Source: Mycolicibacterium fluoranthenivorans
GTDB lineage: Bacteria > Actinomycetota > Actinomycetes > Mycobacteriales > Mycobacteriaceae
Reading direction: 5' to 3'
DNA length: 64,000 nt
Assembly (NCBI RefSeq): GCF_011758805.1
Contig: NZ_JAANOW010000003.1
Location: 124,001 to 188,000, forward strand
The translations under genes were made by a program, and so were the position numbers. The notes below the pieces were generated by a model, which saw only the letters and a program-made list of their open reading frames with translations, did no database searches and was not told the DNA's origin. Position 1 is the first letter of the stretch, and each line of letters opens with the position of its first letter. This document shows, one piece after another, positions 53,939-61,108 of this stretch.

Positions 53939-54865
53939 TCAGCCCACCAGATCCACGCCGTGCGAAATACGCTCTGCAGAAATAATTCTCCGTGACACTT
54001 CTTCGCGTTCCGAAGCGGGATCGGTCGCCGTGAGGTCAGTCAGCCAACGGACCGTCCGGGCGATCCCGTCCGGGAGATCAACCAGGGGAGTCCACTCCAG
54101 AGGGCACCGGGTAGGAGTGCCGGTGCCGATATCGCACGTGCCGGTGATCTGCACGGGCGCATGACCGGCACGTACGAGTGCGTCCACCGCGTCATCGACG
54201 TACACGTAGTCACTGGCACGAATGTTGTCCCAGCCCCTGATCTGCGAACCGCCGGCGATCATGGCACTCGCCAGATCCGCGATGGCGTTGCCCGGGCCAC
54301 GGTGATTCTGACGCGGGCCGTAGACGCTGCCCAAGGCGAGGCACAGCGGGGCCAGATCGTACATCTCGGCGTAGGCGCACAGATACATCTCGGCGGCGAT
54401 CTTGGCGACCCCATGTAGTGAGACCGGATTGGTCCGGCCGCTCCCCTCAGGCGGCCGTCCCGCACCGATGCCGTACCGGGCGTCCCGACAGCCCGCGTAC
54501 ACGATTCGCCGAACCCCGGACCGGCGGCTCGCCTCACAGAGATTGATCGTGCCGAGTACGTTACTGCGCGCGTCGAATTGCGGATCCATGACCGATACCT
54601 GCGGATCCATCTGCGCCGCCAGATGAAAGATGATGTCCGGGTTGGCCCCCGCGATCACACCCGCGAGCTCCGGCGCCTGAACATCGAGGCAGATCAGCCT
54701 GAACTGTCCGGGCCTGCGCTCGTTCCACCTCATCGCGTCCTTCAGGTTCGCGACGCTGCCCGCCGTGAAGTTGTCGACTCCGATGACCTGGTGGCCGTCG
54801 GCCAACAGACGGTCGACGAGCGTGGAGCCGATGAATCCGGCCGCGCCGGTGACTAGAGACCGCAT
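53939..54865 (-). CDS. epimerase-like extended SDR with altered catalytic residues
   Basis: A 309-residue extended SDR strongly similar to the protein at 51330-52307. The NAD motif LVTGAAGFIGSTLVDRLLAD is intact. However, the YxxxK motif reads SLHGVAKIAAEMYLC, with His (codon CAT) for Tyr. The catalytic Ser region reads YAGCRDARYG instead of YAASGGSRYG. Epimerase or dehydratase activity is therefore doubtful. It may be a regulatory or scaffold partner of its paralogue. ATG 54865 is taken as the start; a GTG 33 bases upstream is also in frame. First gene of the ~20 kb operon. Confidence 0.88.
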   Translation of the reverse strand: MRSLVTGAAGFIGSTLVDRLLADGHQVIGVDNFTAGSVANLKDAMRWNERRPGQFRLICLDVQAPELAGVIAGANPDIIFHLAAQMDPQVSVMDPQFDARSNVLGTINLCEASRRSGVRRIVYAGCRDARYGIGAGRPPEGSGRTNPVSLHGVAKIAAEMYLCAYAEMYDLAPLCLALGSVYGPRQNHRGPGNAIADLASAMIAGGSQIRGWDNIRASDYVYVDDAVDALVRAGHAPVQITGTCDIGTGTPTRCPLEWTPLVDLPDGIARTVRWLTDLTATDPASEREEVSRRIISAERISHGVDLVG

Positions 54866-54940
54866 GGCACGTCCGTCCCCGGCACCGCGGTGGGCCACGC
54901 CGGCGATCCCCCACCGCCATCAACAGCTAATTCGTCACGC

Positions 54941-55023
54941 ACCCCTTAACTATCGGGTCCCCCACCGGTCCCGTACATGGACCGTCGGAGCGATCTTTCG
55001 GTTGAATCCCGATCTAGTTCCAG
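54941..55023 (-). promoter_or_regulatory. shared promoter/operator element, copy A
   Basis: Copy A aligns without a gap to 62984-63066. I count about 55 identities over the first 80 positions, clustered in blocks: ACTATCGGGT (54949-54958), GTACATGGACC (54973-54983), TCnGAGCGA and TTGAATC. Read on the minus strand, CGATAGT could be a -10 region, and GGTCCATGTAC a near-palindromic activator site overlapping the -35 region. The expected transcript would start about 75-80 bases before ATG 54865. It drives the long exopolysaccharide operon. Confidence 0.7.
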
Positions 55024-55030
55024 GGACTAG

Positions 55031-55455
55031 CCGTAGTACATCGGGGGGCACGGAAGTGATTGCAGCAAAACATATTCAGACTCCGACGAGCAAAGCCTAA
55101 CCCGTCGCCGGCGCACGTATGGACACGGTGGGTATCACGCCAGGTGAACGCACGTCATCAGGCATTGCACCGGATGACCGGAACACCGAGGTGCGGGGCG
55201 TCAGATCCGCAGGACGCGAACGGGATCCGATCCCGGTACGGGATCGCCGACGGATCCGGATCGCACCCGCCCGAGACCTGGTCCTTCGGGCGATGCGAAC
55301 TAGATCCTCGCGGACCGTCGACCCGCACGACGACAATCAGATCAGCGGTGCGATGAGTTGCGTTCCCGCTCAACGGCGAACAGCCGCATCAACGCTCAGC
55401 AATGCCGCATCTCGGCAACACCGCGTCGCCGAAGTAGCCCGGCCTGACGTACCTT
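55031..55455. other. 425 bp region without a recognised gene
   Basis: This stretch lies between promoter copy A and the small membrane peptide gene. A plus frame at 55119-55532 is open for 137 codons but has no family character, and its second half runs antisense to the small peptide gene. The 15-bp palindrome CGGGATCCGATCCCG sits at 55221-55235 among further GATC repeats, possibly a transcription-terminating or protein-binding structure for the operon ending at 55456. No T-run follows. Confidence 0.4.
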
Positions 55456-55608
55456 TCACCACGAATCGGTGGACTCCCACAGCCGGCACTGCGGGATTCT
55501 CGATCGAAGACGCAACAGCAGTGCGATATTGATCGCTATCAGAATCCCGAACACGCCCACGGTGGCGATGCCGACAACCGCTACCGCACCCATGACAATT
55601 CCCACCAT
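55456..55608 (-). CDS. 50-residue small membrane peptide
   Basis: A 51-codon frame with ATG at 55608 and a GAGGGG Shine-Dalgarno sequence 8 bases upstream. The product has a single hydrophobic stretch of about 30 residues (VAVVGIATVGVFGILIAINI within it), then LLLRLRSRIPQ and a short polar tail ending TDSW. The positive-inside rule would place the C-terminus in the cytoplasm. It lies 38 bp after the GNAT2 stop on the same strand, so it is the last gene of the glmS operon. Function is unknown. It could be a membrane anchor or accessory of the acyltransferase or synthase complex. Confidence 0.65.
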   Translation of the reverse strand: MVGIVMGAVAVVGIATVGVFGILIAINIALLLRLRSRIPQCRLWESTDSW

Positions 55609-55646
55609 GGCAATCACCCCTCAGCACCGGCGAATTGGCCGACCGG

Positions 55647-56492
55647 CTACCACGGAACGCACGCCAGCTCGCTGTAGAGGTAGTCGATCTGCTTCGGTTC
55701 CAGACTCGGGCTGGAGTACATCTTCGGCCTGTTGTTCAGGCTGAAGGACAGCAGGGGCCGGTGTTCGATGGTGCGCAATTCAGCGAGGGTCGCCACCAGT
55801 CCCCGCCTGACCAACAAGTGGCGGGTCAGCGGGATTAACGAACGGTGGAACAGGTCAAGGTTGCTGACATGCAGGATCATCGCGTAGCCCAGTGCGCCCA
55901 TGTACCGGAACTCGCGGTACATGACGTGGCCGGACTCCTGACCACGGGTCAGGACGAGGTGCCGGGCGGCGAGCGCCTGTGCATGGTCGCGGTAGAGTGC
56001 CAGCCCCGATCCGACCAGTGACCGTTCGATCACGTCCGGATCGGCACTGATCCTCGTGCCACACCGGAAGGTCGGCCACGGCAGATTGGGAATGAGAGCG
56101 GCCGAGGTGTCCAGATAGCGAAACTTCAACCAGGCCAGAATCTCCCGAGGCCCCTCTTTCGGGGACAGACTGGTGAAGTGAAAGCCCTCCTGCGCCAACA
56201 TCGCGTTGAGCAGAGACATGCTCTCGCCGCGGTATTCGGGCAACACGCACCACGAGCCCATGTTGCAGAACCGTTCCAGCCGGCCCGCCACCAACCGCTC
56301 GGAGTACAGAGCCAGCAGGACGCCCACGACGCGCTCCCCGTCACGGAGCATGAATCCGTGATTGGGGGCCTTATCCTCCCACGGAGCCGAACACGATGCG
56401 GTCCAAGGAGTCCGGTCATTGTGATTGGTCCGAAGGAACTCCGCGGCCACCGCGATGTCGGCGTCCGTGATCGGACTCACCTCGGCTGTCAT
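55647..56492 (-). CDS. GNAT-fold acyltransferase 2, paralogue of GNAT1
   Basis: A 281-residue GNAT-like protein. ATG 56492 overlaps the aminomutase stop as ATGA; a GTG 12 bases upstream is less likely. It parallels the 41069-41977 protein in order and motif: PNHGFMLRDGERVVGVLLAL, ERFCNMGSWCV, HFTSLSP, YLDTSAALIPNLPWP, RGQESGHVMYREFR and a terminal KQIDYLYSELACVPW. Lying beside a lysine 2,3-aminomutase and a carrier-protein loading system, it is the candidate to transfer beta-lysine from the carrier to a sugar amine. This role is inferred. Confidence 0.78.
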   Translation of the reverse strand: MTAEVSPITDADIAVAAEFLRTNHNDRTPWTASCSAPWEDKAPNHGFMLRDGERVVGVLLALYSERLVAGRLERFCNMGSWCVLPEYRGESMSLLNAMLAQEGFHFTSLSPKEGPREILAWLKFRYLDTSAALIPNLPWPTFRCGTRISADPDVIERSLVGSGLALYRDHAQALAARHLVLTRGQESGHVMYREFRYMGALGYAMILHVSNLDLFHRSLIPLTRHLLVRRGLVATLAELRTIEHRPLLSFSLNNRPKMYSSPSLEPKQIDYLYSELACVPW

Positions 56493-57934
56493 CGGTCCCC
56501 GCACACCGTTGACGTCACCGGCCGAACGTGCGGTGAGTCATTGTCCCGCCACCATGCCTGCCCGGATTCCGGCAGACTGCCCACTGGGTCGTAGAACGGG
56601 TAGACACGGTTCAGGGCACCGACATCCGCAGCGTCCAAACCGGTGCGGTAGTTCTTGGTCCAGTAGGAGATCCCCAGGTCGCGGTCGTAGCGGACCGCCT
56701 GATGCACCCACCGCTTACCGACATACGGCACATCGCAGACGATTCGCGGTGTCGCGAAACCCGGCAGATAGCCCATGATCGACAACTGCAACTGCTGCGC
56801 TTGCCACAGCGGGGTCCGCCAGTGCTCCGCACTGGGCACCATGTCGCACATGTAGAAGTAGTACGGCAGGATTGCCGCTTCGCCCTGTAGAGCGAAGCAC
56901 AGGTCCAGCAGATCGTCAGCAGTGTCATTCACGCCGCGCATCAGCACGCCCTGGTTGCGCACATCTCGCAGCCCCGCGCCGAGCAGGGCCCGCGCCGCCG
57001 CGGCAACCAGCGGAGTCACCGACCGCACGTGGTTGATATGGGTGTGCAGCGCGAGGTTGACGCCACGGGCGGCGGCCAGCTGAGCGACGCGACCCACGCC
57101 GTCGACGACCTTCGGCTGAAGCCAATGCTGGGGCAGCGCGGCCAACGCCTTGCTCGCCAGCCGGATATCACGGATGGTGTCGATGTCGAGTAGCTGCGCG
57201 ACAAACGATTCCAGCCGCGGCCAGGGCACATTGGCCACGTCTCCGCCGGATACCACGACATCACGCACGGACGGTGTGGCTCGCAGGTAATCCAGCATTC
57301 GGCCCTGCCGTTCCGCCGGACTGAGCGTCAGCCTGGCCTTGCTGACCGTGGGTGTGGAGTTGCCGACCAGATCCATCCGGGTGCAATGCCCGCAGTACTG
57401 CGGGCAGGTCGACAGCAGCTCGGCGAGTACCTTGGTCGGGTACCGGTGGGTCAGTCCCTCCACCACCCACATATCGCTTTCGTGTAGCGAATCCCGTTCG
57501 GCGTAGGGGTGCGATTCCCACACCGGCTCTCGGTCGCTGAGGACTGGCAACATGTAACGCCGGACCGGATCGGTGTAGAAGGCCTCCGTCAACCAACGGC
57601 GCTCCGGCGCACAGTGCGCGGCCATGGTGTTGAGCATCTGCGGCGGCACCAGCATCGACATGGTCGCCCGCTGTTGCTGATCGGCGGCCAGATCGGCGTA
57701 GAACCCATCGTCGAGCAGGTCGCCCACCACGGCGCGTAGCTGGTCGATGGTCTTGACGGAGTGCGCCCGCTGCCATTGCGGATCGTGCCACTGCGCCTCG
57801 GTGACCAGTGCCCAGCCCGGGTAGCGCCGCCAGTCCGGCTCTGAAAGATTCCTGCGTACATAGGTATACGGCTGATCTACCGCCGCGGCGAATCCGGCCC
57901 GCTCGGGTTCGATGGCTTCGGTCAGTGACGTCAT
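56489..57934 (-). CDS. lysine 2,3-aminomutase (radical SAM, PLP)
   Basis: A 481-residue KamA-family enzyme that converts L-lysine to beta-lysine. The radical-SAM cluster is Cys177, Cys181 and Cys184 (CPQYCGHC). SGGD at about 229-232 is the SAM motif. The PLP lysine is probably Lys407 in DVPYVGKRW, replacing the PGGGGK of clostridial enzymes. Asp337 (GVND) and Asp364 (YMCDMV) align with the two aspartates that bind the lysine side-chain amine in the clostridial enzyme, which favours lysine over glutamate. ATG 57934 overlaps the oxidase stop by 4 bp. Relatives make beta-lysine for antibiotics such as viomycin and streptothricin. Confidence 0.9.
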   Translation of the reverse strand: MTSLTEAIEPERAGFAAAVDQPYTYVRRNLSEPDWRRYPGWALVTEAQWHDPQWQRAHSVKTIDQLRAVVGDLLDDGFYADLAADQQQRATMSMLVPPQMLNTMAAHCAPERRWLTEAFYTDPVRRYMLPVLSDREPVWESHPYAERDSLHESDMWVVEGLTHRYPTKVLAELLSTCPQYCGHCTRMDLVGNSTPTVSKARLTLSPAERQGRMLDYLRATPSVRDVVVSGGDVANVPWPRLESFVAQLLDIDTIRDIRLASKALAALPQHWLQPKVVDGVGRVAQLAAARGVNLALHTHINHVRSVTPLVAAAARALLGAGLRDVRNQGVLMRGVNDTADDLLDLCFALQGEAAILPYYFYMCDMVPSAEHWRTPLWQAQQLQLSIMGYLPGFATPRIVCDVPYVGKRWVHQAVRYDRDLGISYWTKNYRTGLDAADVGALNRVYPFYDPVGSLPESGQAWWRDNDSPHVRPVTSTVCGDR

Positions 57935-59319
57935 CTGGACAGCACCTTCTCCGAGACAGGTGTCCGTTCGTCGCCGTGGATCAGCTCGGCCGCGACCCGC
58001 CGGCCCGATCTGATCGCACCCTCCATCAACCCGAAGAACTCCAGACTGGTTTCGGTGCCACACCAGTGCACGTGGCCGTGCGGATCGGTCAGCGTCGGCC
58101 CCAGGTTCAACCAGTCGCCCGGACCGAACAGGGCGGCATAGCATCCCCTGCTGTACTTCTCGGCAAGCCAGTCCGTCACGGTGCACTGCGTCGGCGCCGG
58201 CAACTGCGGGAAGATCCGGCCGATGTGCGCCAGGGCCGCATCCCGTTGTGCTGTCGCCGACAGCGCGGAGAATGCGGTTGCCGCCGCGCCGGTGACAAAA
58301 CCGGTCAGCACACCGGCTGAGCCATCCGGCGGAGAGTCGTCGACCGTGGACAGCAAGGGCCCGTTCGTACTCACCGACCATCCGGACAAGCCGAACTCAC
58401 GCCACAGCGGGGCCGGATAGCCCAGTTGCACCTTGACCGCGCAACCGCGACCGGTGACCGCCGTCGCGCGCAGCGCACGCAGAGCGGGCCGGAACTCGAT
58501 TCGCTGCGCCAACAGCGGTGGCACGGCGAGCACCACCCGGTCCGCTCGATACCGAGAACGGGCACCGGACGCCCCATCACATTGGACCACCACGTCGCCG
58601 GCGCTCTGCTCGATTGCGCACACCGGCTGCCCCATCCGAACCCGTGCGCCGAGCCGTTCGGCGAGTGCCTGGCACAGCAACTGCGCGCCGCCGTCGATCC
58701 GCCATTCCTGCGCCCCACCCTCGAAGGCGTTGAGATAGCGGATACCCCCGCCGGACCTCAGATAGAAAGCCATGTGCAGGACGGAGATCGCGGCCGGATC
58801 GGCCGCCATCATCTCGCCGAGAAACAACGGGAAGAAGGTGCGCGCGTCCGGATGGCGAATCTCGCGGGCCAGCCAGCTTGCCGCAGACAGGCGATCGAGC
58901 ACGCCCGCGTCGGCGCTCTGCCACGGCGCATCCGGGCGGACATCGGCCACGAGTTCGTCGAGGCGATCGAACATGCCACCGAGCGCAACCGCGTCCAGCG
59001 GGGGCATCCGGCTGGCGCTGGTGGTCCGGCGGCCCGACAGCAGGAATGTGCTGTCCCCGGTCATCGTGGCCGGAACCAGTCTGAGCCCGTGCTCGCCCAC
59101 CAGTGCCAGCAGTTCGGTGTGCCGTGCGCCGAGATACGCAGCGCCCCCGTCGGCCGTGACACCGCCGGGCATCGAGACGCCGTGGATGCGACCACCCACC
59201 CGGTCCCGTGCCTCCAGCACGGTCACCTCCGCGCCCGCGGCCACCAGATCGAGAGCCGCCGTCAATCCCGCCAGACCAGCACCGACGACCAGAACGCGCA
59301 TGCCGGCCGCTGCGTTCAT
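57931..59319 (-). CDS. FAD-dependent amine oxidase
   Basis: A 462-residue flavoprotein of the monoamine/polyamine oxidase family. The dinucleotide motif VLVVGAGLAGLTAALDLVAA and EARDRVGGRIHG start the protein. The C-terminal FAD segment is HVHWCGTETSLEFFGLMEGA. ATG 59319 overlaps the carrier-protein stop by 4 bp. It lies between the carrier protein and the aminomutase, so it probably oxidises an amino group on lysine, beta-lysine or a carrier-bound derivative. Which nitrogen is attacked is unknown. A bona fide polyamine oxidase elsewhere in metabolism is a less likely alternative. Confidence 0.85.
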   Translation of the reverse strand: MNAAAGMRVLVVGAGLAGLTAALDLVAAGAEVTVLEARDRVGGRIHGVSMPGGVTADGGAAYLGARHTELLALVGEHGLRLVPATMTGDSTFLLSGRRTTSASRMPPLDAVALGGMFDRLDELVADVRPDAPWQSADAGVLDRLSAASWLAREIRHPDARTFFPLFLGEMMAADPAAISVLHMAFYLRSGGGIRYLNAFEGGAQEWRIDGGAQLLCQALAERLGARVRMGQPVCAIEQSAGDVVVQCDGASGARSRYRADRVVLAVPPLLAQRIEFRPALRALRATAVTGRGCAVKVQLGYPAPLWREFGLSGWSVSTNGPLLSTVDDSPPDGSAGVLTGFVTGAAATAFSALSATAQRDAALAHIGRIFPQLPAPTQCTVTDWLAEKYSRGCYAALFGPGDWLNLGPTLTDPHGHVHWCGTETSLEFFGLMEGAIRSGRRVAAELIHGDERTPVSEKVLSR

Positions 59320-59537
59320 TGCGCCACCGCGATCACTTTGGTGAACAGCCCTTCCGCCGAAGGGCTTTCGCTGAAATCGTCCCATGACAACTCCACCCCG
59401 AAGTCCCGCGCGATCGCGCTGAGCACCCGGGTGGCCAACAGTGAATCACCGCCGAGTTCGAAGAAGTCGGAGTGCGGGCCCACCTCGCGGGTGTTGAGCA
59501 CCCTACGGAAGATCTCGACGATATGGTCTGCGCTCAT
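59316..59537 (-). CDS. peptidyl carrier protein 2
   Basis: A 73-residue stand-alone carrier protein of the NRPS type. The phosphopantetheine Ser32 lies in FFELGGDSLLATRVLSAI, the standard PCP motif, unlike the DSM of ACP1. Both ends overlap neighbours by 4 bp (amine oxidase and adenylation enzyme), which implies equal expression. It would be loaded by the adenylation enzyme encoded immediately upstream. Confidence 0.92.
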   Translation of the reverse strand: MSADHIVEIFRRVLNTREVGPHSDFFELGGDSLLATRVLSAIARDFGVELSWDDFSESPSAEGLFTKVIAVAQ

Positions 59538-61093
59538 CGCTCTGCTCCTTGGCTTCGGTGATCCTCGGCGGCCCGCTGCGTTGCCGCTCGATCGACTTTT
59601 CCGCTCGTGGTGTACTTCATCGAGGTGACGAATGAGATTCTGCTGGGCACGAATTGGCTCGGCAGGCGTTGACGTAGGTAATGCTTGAGCTCACCCGAGG
59701 TGGTCGGCGCGACCGCGACCACGTACGCCGCCAACGAGGTGCGGCCCAGTACCCGTTCACCGACGACGACCGCGCCTCCGACAGCGGGGTGCGTGATCAA
59801 CTGCGTCTCGATCTCGGCCGGATGTACCCGCACACCAGAGACTTTCACCTGTTCGTCGATGCGGCCGCGCGGATACAGCAGACCGTTCTCCCCCCGGGCG
59901 ACCAGATCCCCGGTGCGGAACCACCGTTGCGGTCCGCAGTCGCGATCGGCGAGCGGGAATGCGGCCGCGGTGAGTTCCGGAGACCCGAGGTATCCGTCTG
60001 CCAGGCTGGGGCCCGCCACCAGCAACTCACCTTCGTCGGTCACATGGTCGCGCACATGCGGCAGCCTGCGGCCGAGCGGCGCCTCGGCAGCCTCGGCCGC
60101 GACTTCCGGCTCGGTCCCGGGACCGGCCAGCTGGACGGCATGGGTGATCATTGTCGTCTCGGTGCAACCGTAGGTGTTCAGCAGTGTGACGTGACCGATG
60201 CCGAGTTCGCGCCACTGCCGCAGCCGGGTCGGATCGACCCGCTCACCGCCGATCACGACCAGCCGGACGCAAGCCGGTAGCGTCGCGTGTTCTTCGTGTA
60301 GGAAGTACACCAGCTCGTGCCAGAATGCCGTCGGTAGGTCGAGCACGGTGATACCGAGCTCGGCCAGCATGCGCACGAAGGCAGGGAATGAACCGGAGTG
60401 TGCGATATCGTCGAAAACCAGTGCCGCGCCGGATGTCAGCGCGGGCAGTATCTCCTCCAGGCAGGTATCCCAACCCAGCGAGGCGAATTGGAGCACACGG
60501 TCGTCAGGCGTGAGATCGAAGAGCCGGCGCAACGCCCGCACCGTGACCGACAGCGCATATCGTGATACGACAACGGGTTTCGGCACTCCGGTGGAACCCG
60601 AGGTGCAGAGCACGTAGGCCGCGTCGGCCGGCCGACAGATCGGCTGTGGTGATCCGGTATCCGCTGCCGCAATCTTCTTGTCAAGGATTTTGACCTGCAG
60701 TTCCGCCGTTCCGCACATGCCGGGGACGGTGGCATACAGATGCTCGATACCGAGCACCGCAGCCAGACTCTGTATCCGGGCGTCCGGGAGGGCGGCAGCG
60801 ATCGGGCTGTACGCTGCGCCGGCCTGCAATATCCCGATCAGGTGCTCCACCATCGCGGGCGTATGAGTGACCAGAGCACCGACAGGACGAGACGAACTCC
60901 CGGCTCCGCCGGCGCGATAGCACGTTGCCGTCTCCCGAATGCGTTCTGCGAGCTGCTGGTAGCTGATCGTTGTCCCGTTGTGCACGATGGCAGTGCGTTC
61001 CGGCCAGTCACGGGCCGCGGCGGCGAAGTCGTCGACCACGTCGCGCCACGTGGTCGACGAGCCTGTCACGGTGGCTGCCCCGATCGAATTCAT
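59534..61093 (-). CDS. stand-alone adenylation enzyme (NRPS A-domain type)
   Basis: A 519-residue A-domain. Core motifs are A3 LCTSGSTGVPKPVVVS, A4 region LGWDTCLEEILPAL (retaining an Asp where alpha/beta-amino binding occurs), A5 LNTYGCTETTMI, A7 RWFRTGDLVAR, A8 GRIDEQVKVSGVRVHPAEIE and A10 TTSGKVDRAA. The VLDLPTAFWHEL segment is typical of free-standing amino-acid-activating A-domains. It should activate an amino acid, probably beta-lysine or a derivative given the aminomutase, and load PCP2. It lies 15 bp downstream of glmS. Confidence 0.9.
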   Translation of the reverse strand: MNSIGAATVTGSSTTWRDVVDDFAAAARDWPERTAIVHNGTTISYQQLAERIRETATCYRAGGAGSSSRPVGALVTHTPAMVEHLIGILQAGAAYSPIAAALPDARIQSLAAVLGIEHLYATVPGMCGTAELQVKILDKKIAAADTGSPQPICRPADAAYVLCTSGSTGVPKPVVVSRYALSVTVRALRRLFDLTPDDRVLQFASLGWDTCLEEILPALTSGAALVFDDIAHSGSFPAFVRMLAELGITVLDLPTAFWHELVYFLHEEHATLPACVRLVVIGGERVDPTRLRQWRELGIGHVTLLNTYGCTETTMITHAVQLAGPGTEPEVAAEAAEAPLGRRLPHVRDHVTDEGELLVAGPSLADGYLGSPELTAAAFPLADRDCGPQRWFRTGDLVARGENGLLYPRGRIDEQVKVSGVRVHPAEIETQLITHPAVGGAVVVGERVLGRTSLAAYVVAVAPTTSGELKHYLRQRLPSQFVPSRISFVTSMKYTTSGKVDRAATQRAAEDHRSQGAER

Positions 61094-61108
61094 GGCACTG
61101 CTCCCGAC

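Noticed and set aside
55014..55030. CTAGTTCC-A-GGGACTAG near-palindrome as a KstR-type site
   Set aside because: It lacks the AAC/GTT half-sites of KstR. It is only partly conserved in copy B, so it is not called as a separate operator.
55119..55532. 137-codon plus-strand open frame
   Set aside because: Runs antisense to the better-supported small membrane peptide gene, has no domain character and no strong ribosome-binding site.
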